From positions 5,310 to 47,368 of the forward strand of contig MNCI01001934.1 in the NCBI GenBank assembly GCA_015680685.1: a stretch of DNA of 42,059 nucleotides, in the 5' to 3' direction. Below are positions 32,313 through 41,484 of this stretch, one piece after another (within the stretch, counting starts at the first letter, position 1; every line of letters starts with the position of its first letter). A program made the translations under genes and the position numbers. The DNA comes from Gnetum montanum (lineage: Eukaryota; Streptophyta; Gnetopsida; Gnetales; Gnetaceae). The notes under the pieces are model-generated. The model did no database searches. It saw only the letters and a list, made by a program, of their open reading frames with translations, and was not told where the DNA came from.

Positions 32313-35115
32313 ATGGCCCCTAAATGAGGACAACAAGGATGACCCTCTCAGGGTGCATCCAAATGGCCAAGGAGAGGTAGAGGCTAAGCGCCTCCTAAAG
32401 AACATGTACAATAGGAGGCACAATCATTCATCATTCATCAAGAACCTCCTATTACTACATAATCTGTGCATGCCAAAGGTGGAGATGTCAAGGCACTTGA
32501 ATAGGGACAACATCTCACGTTGTCTCCGGAATGTGTTCAAGCAATTTGGGAAAGGTCCACATCAGTAGCAATGATTATGAAACTTAACTTGGGACCTTTT
32601 ACTAAATTTACCCTTGAGTCTATCAAAGATCAACTTAAAGGATCTTCACTATGGCATGTTCTCTTAGAGAGTGGTGATTGGTACCTAGGGAAGACATACC
32701 AATTTTGGCACAACAAGAAAGAAGGCACCACCACTCATATTGGTGGAATTTATATTGATTTCTCTACCAAGGCCATTTCAAAATTTTTGAGCCTTTCGAA
32801 CAAAGGGCCCAAGGTTGCTCACCTGTCCACTCACTCTAATGCTAATGCATGAAAGATATGGTTAAAAAGGATGTATGACAAGGAGGATAAAACATATGGA
32901 GAACTCACACTTGAAGAGAGGATCTATTTTAAAATTTTCACATATTACATTTTCCCAACAAAAGACTGAACAAGATTTCCACCTATGCAGCTAGAGGAAG
33001 TGCCATCTTGATGGGCAAGGTTGATGCCAACCTACCCCATCTATATCTCATAGAAAATTTAAGGTGTTTTGAAGAATGGAAGATAGGAAAGTTTGAATTA
33101 CCTTTTCCTTACCTAATCAGGAAGTTGTGCTGACGTGCTAAAATTCTGGGGTATACCAATGATGTTCCTAGAAAGGTTGAGAATGCCTCATTTGAGGCTG
33201 AAAATGCCTCATTTGCCAAATTGCTAAAGCCACCAACACCAAGGAAGGATGCTAGTGAGACACTAGAGCTTGAGCAAGAACAGATAGCTCAGCTCATGGT
33301 ACCTCAAACAACTAGGCCCAGCCAACTTCTAGACATAAGGCCTAGTCAACAACAAAAAGCAAGGCCTAGCACACAACCCACAAGCCAACAAGACCAACTG
33401 CCACCACTACTGTAAGACTATCAACTATTGATTAGCCATCTTAGGGCCATTGTTGAATCAATTAGTTGAGGAAGTCATGATGAGGAAAATGTCTTCAAGA
33501 GCATTGATGATGCCATCAAGCTCACAGTCTCAATTGATCACACATGGGGTGAGGTTTCCATTCAAACAGGAGGAGGGGAATCACACTAGTCACAATAGAT
33601 CTTTGGAAACGCTGCATCATTTCAAGTGTAATTAGAAACTAGTGAAGGCACCATAGTTGTGGCTATGCAACACTAGGATGTAGCAAGAGTAATGGAAGTG
33701 GTCACAAACCATATCAAATAATCATTTAATGTCCTTGTTGTGCCACTGGTAGATTTTATAAAAGCACATGATGCTCAAACTTTGGCTAGTCCCTCGATGT
33801 CTTCTACAGATCATGAGGATGTTTTGGATCGGTTGCTACAGACAGGACAAGTGATGACATCCTTGTTTGACATCCCTCAATACGTCACATCATCTCTACA
33901 AAAGGGAAGCTAGTCATGGAAAATGTTAGGGTCGAACATGTAGAGGAGGAGTTGAAAAGACTCCAAGAGAGGCTTCTCGCCCTACAAGTTGCACAGTGGA
34001 ATCCATTCCAATTCATCCCTATAGACCAACTAGAGTCATTTTAGAAAAAGTAGCTAAATAAATTGTTGGAAAAGAATAAAAGAGTGGCAAGGGAAAAAGA
34101 GAAGGTTGATTGGAATGCTTCAAAGGTACAAACTCAAACATATGCACATGCCAAAGCACTCAAGGCCTTACAAGAGGAAAATAGATAGCTTGCCCCCAAA
34201 AATCTTTAGTGTCACAATAGAAAAATAGAGGAACATTCTCAAAGAGAATTTTTAGCAAATTCAATAATGATTAATAAGAGCCAACTAAGACATGAATTGC
34301 TTGACTAGAGAAAATAGAACCCTCTCAATGAAGGAGGTATGCATGATTCATCAAAAGATGATGATTGAAAGAAGCATATGGTATATTGAAGCCAAGTGAC
34401 ATGAGAAGCTCAAGGAGCATTTTAGAGATTAGGTGGGGATGTACAAGTAGATTATTGAGAAAGAAATCCATATATCCAAAGCCCATATCAACACTCTTAG
34501 TGCTCAGAACACTAATTGGTGGGCCATATTGGATACGTATGCCTTTTCCCACCAAGCAGAACTAAAATGCTAGGACCTGTAGATATAGGATCTTACTGAG
34601 TACATGGAGTTGGCAAACCTATAGTATGCCAAGTTAGCCATGTTGATATTAGGATGTCCGAGGACAAAATTGAAGAAGCAAGTAGCAACCACCTACATTA
34701 AATATGAAATAGAATTTGCTAAACAAAAGAAGATGCTGCAGAAATTAGAAGTAGCAAATTCTGCATTAGAGGTGGTCAAGGCCAGCTACTAAGAATAGAA
34801 ATATGTCACAGAAAATTTGGCTCGATGGCTCATGAATTACTAGGAATGCAGAGACAAAGCTAGAGCCTATGAAGAGGAATGATGATTTTTTGTGGCTTGG
34901 TATGTCAAGGCCAATCAGATGTTCCTGCAACTATTATGCCCATGGGAGGTGCTGACTTCATCAAATATTGGAACATTAGCATGGACGGCACATGATCCCC
35001 GAATTGAAGAGGAAAAAATTTAGGCACTCCTTCAGAGACATCCATTTCCAAAGCCTAAAGCATAAGATAAGGGGAAGATGCCCATGGAGGAGCCACCACC
35101 ACCAGGAACCACATG
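32313..35115 (+). pseudogene. Element E second ORF: plant-transposon-protein-like domain plus coiled coil
   Basis: From ATG 32313 the frame begins with a basic stretch (MAPK, then R/G-rich) with stops at sites expected for Arg. 32580-32850 is open and contains WYLGKTYQFWHNKK and GGIYIDFSTKAISKFLSLSN; after a frame change 32960-33130 reads AARGSAILMGKVDANLP and ELPFPYLIRKLC. These blocks resemble the 'putative plant transposon protein' domain found in the extra ORF of some Athila-like elements (recalled, not searched). 33220-33415 is Pro/Gln-rich. 33910-34880 is rich in E, K, Q and L with coiled-coil character. It ends KGKMPMEEPPPPGTT, TGA. Its role is unknown; an Env-like or structural protein is possible. 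Confidence 0.55.
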
Positions 35116-35210
35116 AGTTCTAGCAATTTTGTATTTTGTATTTTGTGTCTATCCTAATTTTGTTTTGTTTAATTCCACACTACGACATGAAGAAATTCAT
35201 AGTTAGTCAA

Positions 35211-35246
35211 TAATCCCATACCTATCCACTANTATACCTATCCACT
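35211..35246. other. Single-N join with overlapping flanks
   Basis: ATACCTATCCACT stands on both sides of the N at 35232, so two contig ends with a short overlap appear to have been joined without merging. The short duplication is probably not real. Confidence 0.7.
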
Positions 35247-35287
35247 ATGTAAGCAATTGAACTCATTCTCATTTTGATTATTTAACT

Positions 35288-35319
35288 CGAGGATAAGTTT
35301 TTATTCAGTCATGGAGATA
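35288..35319 (+). other. Gypsy-type 3' end and polypurine-like tract of E
   Basis: CTCGAGGATAAGTTTTTATTC followed by ATGGAGATA directly before the LTR resembles the CTCGAGGACGAGTTTTT...GGGGGAGA motif that closes many plant Ty3 polyproteins. That would make this the tail of a lost pol frame. Confidence 0.5.
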
Positions 35320-36184
35320 TGATGAATTGTGGTTTGCCAAGCCCTGATATCGGATCCTCGATATCGGGTACACAATATCGCAACCTAGATAACGATATTG
35401 AATACATGATATTGTGATTCCTGTGTAGGCCTATAAATATAGCATTCAGGCGCATAGGAAGAAGAAAGTTGGTAATTTTGAGTAGAGTCTTTTTTTTAGT
35501 TTTTAGTTAGTCTTCAATTCTTTCCTGAGTGCATGCCCACAGTGTGATGTTTGTAATTGTACGGAACCTTTGTTTGAGTATGATGTACTTGCACACACAT
35601 ACAACCAACAATAAAGATCAAGATTACTTCATCATTACAGCATCCACTTAGTCTTTAATTATTTAATTCTTGATTATTATTTATTATTTTCTTAGTTAAT
35701 ATTTCTTTTATCACCATTTACTATTTTTGTTGTTAAATAAGGAATAAGTATGTCTTAATCATGAACATTTAAGTGTAACTACTTGGTAAACTAGTAGCAT
35801 ATCTAGTAGTGCTTTGAGTAATGTGTGCTTGGTAATCATAAAAGTAGTACATGAAGTCCAAGATGCATACAGATGATTAAGGATAGATGCTCATCGCACT
35901 TAGGCTAGTTTAGATTTTTATTTCCTATTGCTTATTAGCTTAAATCAAGATTATTTTTCATTGTCTCTAGGAGTAGCTTAGTGTTAGGAATCACATCATA
36001 CACCTCATGCTAGACTAAGCCATATGTGACAAAGCAATTACTAGTCTAGGTGGGAAGATAGCAAACTGTGATCAATGTGTAACTATCTAGGTGCCACAAC
36101 TAGTCTGTCTACGGATTTTGACCAAATCATGCATAAATGCTTGTATTCATATGGTCGAGCATAGGGGTACCTCACCACTCATCA
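35320..36184 (+). repeat. 3' LTR of element E
   Basis: 865 bp, TGATGAATTGTGG to CACTCATCA. TATAAATA at 35432-35439, AATAAA at 35610-35615. Near the start, GATATCG and CGATATC (35346-35352, 35359-35365) form a perfect 7-bp inverted repeat around GATCCT. Confidence 0.85.
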
Positions 36185-36189
36185 CACTG
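36185..36189. repeat. Right target-site duplication of element E (CACTG)
   Basis: One base differs from CAATG on the left side, consistent with mutation since insertion. Confidence 0.7.
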
Positions 36190-36399
36190 CATATAGGCCA
36201 CATATAATGATAAAACCAAGCTACTTAGGTCATCAATGTTGTTGGTTTAAGGCCATGGTGAGCCATGGTAGCAGCCTAAGGCCCTAGCATGGTGTGGTTC
36301 TAGTTTAAGATCATAGCAGATCATATTACTAGTTTAAGACCTAGATAGGTCATGTTGCCAATTTAAGATCATAGCAAACTATGGCATTGGTTTAAATCA
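36190..36399 (-). repeat. Rest of D internal region copy 2 with UTR minisatellite
   Basis: CATATAGGCCACATATAATGAT continues the D sequence broken at 27434. 36226-36399 carries five units such as GTTTAAGGCCATGGTGAGCC, parallel to 24890-25061. Confidence 0.75.
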
Positions 36400-37708
36400 T
36401 ACCTTCTAGCACTAGAAAACTATTTCAATCAAAAAATTTAATCATTGGAAAATTGAACATTCCAATTAAGCATCCTTAACCTTGAATCCCTAGGGCCTTC
36501 AAAAAATCGAATTCAGTGTGCCTTGGATGGTCTAGCAAATCACCTAGGGACTTATGAAGTGCAAAAATGAATAATATAAAAAAAAATGTAGATCCAATAA
36601 TTGGAATGCAAGTGCAAACTATACACAAACTAAAAGTTTAAAACTTTATTAAGAAAAAATAAAGAATGAGTTCAAAAATTATGTACAAAAGCTATCTGTG
36701 GAAGAGAAAATGGGGTTCACTTTGATGAAAGCTTATGATCCATTAAAGTTAATGTAATTAACTGCATGATCTAGATGTCCTACCACTCTAGATGCTACCA
36801 AACCTCTTCTAGTGCTACTCTAGATTTGCAACATTTTTCATTGTTAGGGGGTTGAAAAATCTGGAAAATTTGGTTGTCAAAATGCTCCCTGCTTGGAGTT
36901 GGAAATCCTAGTAATGTAGCATAGAAACCAAAAATCCATAAATCTTAGGTGGGTAATAAGGCTATAGGGGTTCCATGCTAGAAGGCTCCAAGAAGCTACA
37001 TTTCTACAAGTTTGCTAGAGCTCTTGGAAGCAAAAATTACCAAATGCTTAGAAATGCCAATGTGTGGAATGTCAAAATGGTGTTGGGGTTTTGGTTTTAT
37101 ATGTTTTTGGCCATGAAATGAGCTACAAATTGGATGCAATTTAGCTATAATGTGGCTACAAATTTGCTATAATGTTTTTGCAAATTTCTTCCACATACAG
37201 GTAAGATGGATGCCCAAATTTGAGGGTTAGCATATATAGTAAGTATCAAACACCTATAGTCATTTCATTTACTATAAATAGTAAAAGGGGTACTCTATCT
37301 GCACTAGAGGTAGATCTTCTACATTGGGCCTTTAACTTTCCTTGTTGGAATGCATGGTTAATATTGAACTACATGGACTATTAGAATCTAATGCATGTGG
37401 CTTCTTTGTTGGGGGGGAGGGGGGAGGGGGCCAGGGGCCGGGGGGTGCATCAAAACTGGGAGGATGGAGCTTCAATGTTGGGGAAGAAGGTCAAACCATC
37501 CTCCACGTTGGGCATTGTGAATTCCTTAGCCTTAGCCTTCCATTCTAAGATTTGTCCCTCCATTCTAGGAGTAGGTGATCCACAATCCTCCACATTGTGG
37601 GTAGCTGAGATCTACTCCCTTGCAAGTTTTTTTAGTGTAGAAAAGTGTATACCCCCTTTAAAACTCATCAAATTACCATTTTTGGCATCCCAAAAGGCAT
37701 TTTTGACA
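36400..37708 (-). repeat. D LTR copy 3
   Basis: About 1309 bp; minus start TGTCAAAAATGCC at 37708. Minus TATA 37102-37095; plus TTACTATAAATAGTAA at 37269-37284. It is longer than the other copies partly because of an expanded G tract at 37411-37445. Homology to the D internal region stops at its edge. Confidence 0.7.
37411..37445 (+). repeat. G-rich tract with quadruplex potential
   Basis: Runs of 7, 6, 5, 4 and 6 G separated by 1-3 bases. In D copies 1 and 2 the same place has only GGGGGGAGGG, so the run expanded in this copy. Short gaps suit an intramolecular G-quadruplex. Confidence 0.75.
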
Positions 37709-39915
37709 ACCCACTAATTTAGTTTCAAACTTCACTATGCCCATTCAACACATTTTGATGGAAGTAGAAAAGTGTTTTGTGTAATAATTGTGATTGATTT
37801 GTTATTGATACATGAATAGAATCAACCATTTTCAAGGAAAGTGTAAAATTGTGACAACATTTTTTAATGTTGCTTAACAGTGGAAAATGATGATAATCAT
37901 TTGTAAGGTAAATGAATATCTGTGTTAATTGTCTAAAAAATGAAGAGATATAATAAATTATACCAAGGCATTTTCGTTATTTCAAACCATTCTAAGGTTG
38001 CAAACTATAGCATGAACATATCAAATGCAAAACAAAAAACAAAAACACAAGAAAGGATTTGGGATCATGGTAGCACAAGTGATAACAAAAGAGGTCACAT
38101 TATCTACACCACATGTCCTCATCATGAGCCTAAATAAATAGATGCAGTCTCTATCATTTCTATTTTGGGAATTACCTCAATGCTACTTCACTACTAGTGC
38201 TTCCTTCACCACTTCTTTTGCAAATGTTCTTGACTTTAATGTCATGTTAATATTTTTTAAATTTTGGCTTAGATATAAATCAAACTAGGAAAATTAAATG
38301 TGCAAGCTGAGGTGGACAAGGGATTAACACTATTCATGTCATTATCTTTGGATTTTTTAAATGGATGCTTGTATAAAGGAACTTGGATTGAGAGCCCAAT
38401 ATGAATGGCAAGATGGAGGACTAAGTGGAAACATTTTTTTGTAGTAGGGGAAAGATGGGGCACCAATTGAGGCAAAGGGAAAATAGTAAACACTAGTTTG
38501 TAGTGAAGGAAATTTAGGTCCAAATCTAGTAGGACAAAATTAAAAATTAAAAATTCAATAGGACATAAAAATTTAATTAAAAAATTTATAAGGCTAAGAA
38601 ATTTTAAATCAAAATATATTTGGGAAAAAACAAGTGATTAAATTAAACTCAAAATTTTAGTTGGCCAGGAAAGATTAAAGTAGAAAACTTTAAGTGAAAC
38701 TTTACATTTAGTGAGAAAAATGTAACATGTTAAAAATAAATTAAAAATTTTATGGTGGAAATTTTGACAAGTCAATAAAAGAGAGGTTTATAATGCCTTG
38801 TTATTAAAAAATAATACATATCCATACCATGGTTGTTAAGATTGTTGTTTATGCATTGGATGATATTACCAATAGTCATTAGGTTAACATATTCCACAAC
38901 ATTACTCATATCTATTATTAGAGAAAAATAAGGTAAAATGAGTTTACAATTTCATGGTCCATTACTTCATATTAATGAAAAAAAATCATCAAATATACTT
39001 TAGTTGCATAATATCTTAACGTTGTAAAAAAATTGAATGGATAAAAACATTGTTGTATAATCAATTGTTACAAGATTTACATGTCTAATGGCCTTTCATT
39101 TCTTATACTCCTGTTAATGAGTTTAACATGCTTAGTCTATTTTCTATTATCTTTGGAGGAAGTGACCCCATGACCTATGGGGATTCAAATAGCAAAAGCC
39201 TTCATTCTTTTGCAACCTCTTGGGTGAGCTTGACTAGACCACGCATTTCTAGAGGTCAAAGCTAGGTCATGATGGTGTTCTTCTTTTAATGCAAGTTAAC
39301 CACAACTTTAGCATGGGTCATAACTATGGATAACATAGGTTGGAAATGGCCTTAAGTAGTAATCATGATTGGATCGAAAAGGGGCAAGAAAGGAAGTTGA
39401 GGATTGGGATGAAGGATGAGGACTAGGGAGCTAGGGTAGTAGGGGAAAACACTAGATGTAGAGCATGAGTTGAGTGCTAATGTGGTGCAAGGGCCAAGGA
39501 GGTCATGATGTGCACTATAAAGGTCATAGGTACCATGGTTCCATCTTGAGTCCACCACAACTTTTAGTGGGACCAAAAACAAGACTTTTATTCTAGTCAT
39601 GATAATAGTGCTAGTGTAGTGTGAGTCAGCCATGAGTTTAGGGGAACTATAGCTACAACCTTAGACAAGCATGTGTATGCCATGGATTCTTAGTTATGCA
39701 CACCTAGAAATTTCAAGGACTAATATGGCCATGATTTAAGCATTAATGCATCACAAGTAGTTTGTGATGTTTTTTTTTTCTAACTGTAAGAGCATTGCAA
39801 GTCCACCACAACTTGTGATTTTACAAGAGATAAATTTCAAAAATTGAATTTTGAATAGAACTTACATGGATTAGCCTAATATTTATTCCTCCAACTAAGA
39901 TTTTATTATTGTACA
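37709..39915. other. AT-rich DNA without recognisable genes
   Basis: 2.2 kb right of element D. It contains A/T-rich simple stretches (38530-38800) and scattered open frames below 95 codons with no domain similarity. I see no LTR ends, terminal inverted repeats or CpG-rich part. It may be old intergenic DNA or an unrecognised element. Confidence 0.4.
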
Positions 39916-39917
39916 CC

Positions 39918-39990
39918 TAGGTATGTAGGGCAAGTGGTTAGGACACTCATCTCTTAGTTGAGAGATTTTGGATTCAATTCTTACGTGTGC
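39918..39990 (+). ncRNA. tRNA-derived head of a probable SINE
   Basis: A box-like GTAGGGCAAGTGG (39925-39937) and B box-like GGATTCAATTC (39970-39980), separated by 32 bases that include the inverted repeat CATCTCTTAGTTGAGAGA (39948-39965), fit the polymerase III promoter of a tRNA-like RNA. The acceptor stem does not close properly and no CCA-compatible end is seen, so a functional tRNA is unlikely. The body and tail of the SINE could not be delimited. Confidence 0.5.
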
Positions 39991-40379
39991 TTTCAGGTGT
40001 GGCAATAGTGGAGTATCCGTGTGATGGGATCCTTTTCATTCATTGGTCACATCTACCTTGCTATGTGTTGGCACATTTGGCCATTACATGGAGCAGTTAG
40101 AATATTTTGTTGAAATGTTTTGTTTAAAACATGAGCAAAATCCCTGGTTGAAAATTTGCAGTCCAGTCTTGTGAGTAATGGGTATTCTTGGAGAAGAAAG
40201 CCTGGTAAATAATCTTGATGATAAAAGCCTTCTTGAAAAGTAAAGCAGAGTGTCAAGTGAAGGTTAGAATAAAAAGAAGAGAAGGATTATTTACTACAAG
40301 AAAGCAATATATGGACAAAATAACAAAATAAATCAGCTAAAGAGTTCAACTGGTTTTGAATTTGTAATTGTCAAAGGGT
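39991..40379. other. Unassigned DNA between the SINE head and the CpG-retaining island
   Basis: A minus-strand open frame of 67 codons (40256-40053) has no recognisable domain. On the minus strand TTTCTTGTAG (near 40300) resembles a splice acceptor, so part of this could be a downstream exon of the candidate gene at 40380-41230, but the evidence is thin. Confidence 0.25.
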
Positions 40380-41230
40380 GTAAACGTTTCTGTATTCACA
40401 AAAAAACATCTGAATTTACGAATGATTCGAGAACCGTTGATTAACACTGCTGGAAACATGAAACCAAAAAAAAAACAAAAACAGAACTCAATGCCATCAT
40501 GTTAAGGTTTTTCCTTCTGCATATTGGCTCTAGACTGCTCTCACGTACCCGTTGAAGCTACATTACCGACTCGCCAGACATCAAATCAAAGTTCAGGAAA
40601 TGCGTGGGAGGCTCTTCTTGCACCGATGATTTGTTTTCACAGGAGTTTCAGGCCACAAATGCGTACAAAATTCAGACAAAACCGAGGCCAATAGAAGGTG
40701 AGGGCAAAACCTAGGAACGTAACAAAAACAAAAGATGGAAATCTTCTGTGTATACAGTACACAGAGAAGGATGCCCCTGTTTTGTTTAGAACGCCGTAGC
40801 AGTTTCAGCACCCGATCCATAGCACATTCATCTCGGGTTTCAAATCGATGGCAATTGGAGACAGGTAAAAAAAACGAGAGAACAAAAACGCAGGAAGCCC
40901 TAAATTTTGGAGGCAAAATAGAAATTGAAACCCTCAGTTTGGGGCGCATTGTTCTTAACACAAAAAAACCATTTCTCCTCCAGCGTGCGACGATCAGATT
41001 GCAGTTGCAGAGCCTTCTTGTGCGGAGGCAGTTTGAATCTATGGTTTTGCTAATGCTACATTTCGAATTTTACACAAACATGTGTCATTTCTTGCAGGTT
41101 CGGGGCAGAAATAAGAGAAAGACCGTTGCCCTGGAACTGTGAAGAAATCTCCACATGATTTATAGGGAAGAGAAGGAAAATCATTTCGCCACTTTTGCCA
41201 AAAAATTATTCAATTATTTCTACCGCTCAA
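40380..41230 (-). other. CpG-retaining island, candidate 5' end of a host gene
   Basis: About 25 CpG sites occur in 850 bp, in strong contrast to the CpG-poor 37709-40379 and to the old retroelements. The minus strand has a TATA box (41165-41158) and, downstream, an open frame with ATG at 40949 running to 40593 (about 118 codons), with a second ATG at 40820 that begins MDRVLKLLRRSKQN. A GGGTACGTGA string on the minus strand near 40553 could be a splice donor. The product is not recognised. An overlapping plus-strand frame (40735-41142) weakens any coding claim. A promoter with first exon or long non-coding RNA is my preferred reading. Confidence 0.35.
41158..41165 (-). promoter_or_regulatory. 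TATA box of the candidate minus-strand gene
   Basis: The minus strand reads CTTCCCTATAAATCATG. It stands at the upstream edge of the CpG-retaining island, and the start site would be near 41130. Confidence 0.4.
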
Positions 41231-41484
41231 AGCATATGTCAAAAATAGAGTATAAATTAACTAATAATTTATATATATAGATACATATATATTCACAATA
41301 TGAAGTACTCATCGTATGAAGTCTTAGAGACCTACCATCATTCATCCCAAGTTATGAAATATATTATTTACTGCCCATTTAAAATTTGCAATATTGGTTA
41401 TCCTATTCAATGTCACATTACATTAAAGTTAGCATAAAATGCTCCTCATTTCATGCATGACTTCCTAACTCCCTAACCACATAA

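Larger units (their letters stand above)
27435..36184 (+). mobile_element. Element E: pol-less LTR retrotransposon nested in D
   Basis: Two LTRs of exactly 865 bp, a tRNA-Asp-like primer site, decayed gag, a 2-kb non-coding gap, a second long ORF and a gypsy-type 3' end. No protease, RT, RNase H or integrase was found. Over the first 137 bp the LTRs differ at about 21 sites, nearly all transitions. The D sequence continues correctly on both sides. The family differs from A-D: no UTR minisatellite and a different LTR. Confidence 0.85.
22479..37708 (-). mobile_element. Element D: tandem LTR-internal-LTR-internal-LTR array, non-coding
   Basis: Three LTR-like copies (22479-23753, 25062-26340, 36400-37708) alternate with two copies of a 1.3-kb internal region. 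Copy starts are 2583 bp apart, and again exactly 2583 bp apart after removing element E with its duplicated target (8755 bp). The first and last copies contain only the LTR part. Minus orientation is favoured by a G-rich tract (GGGCTTGGGGG) before the TG of the LTR, a conserved minus-strand TATAAAACC in all LTRs, and a UTR minisatellite about 1.1 kb upstream of the 3' LTR as in A and B. No coding sequence is present. Flanking target duplications were not found. Confidence 0.75.

Noticed and set aside
32313-35115. A DNA transposase gene, from similarity to a family named plant transposon protein
   Set aside because: It lies between paired LTRs of a retroelement, has no DDE-type catalytic motif that I can see, and the family name does not show transposase activity.
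22479-37708. D as a satellite DNA array
   Set aside because: Only three partial units, and both array ends coincide with LTR-like borders, as expected from LTR recombination.
39918-39990. A functional tRNA gene
   Set aside because: The acceptor and T stems do not pair well and no intact anticodon arm can be drawn; a SINE head is more likely.
40735-41142. 135-codon plus-strand open frame
   Set aside because: No recognisable domain; it overlaps the minus-strand candidate in a CpG-retaining region where promoter evidence points to the minus strand.
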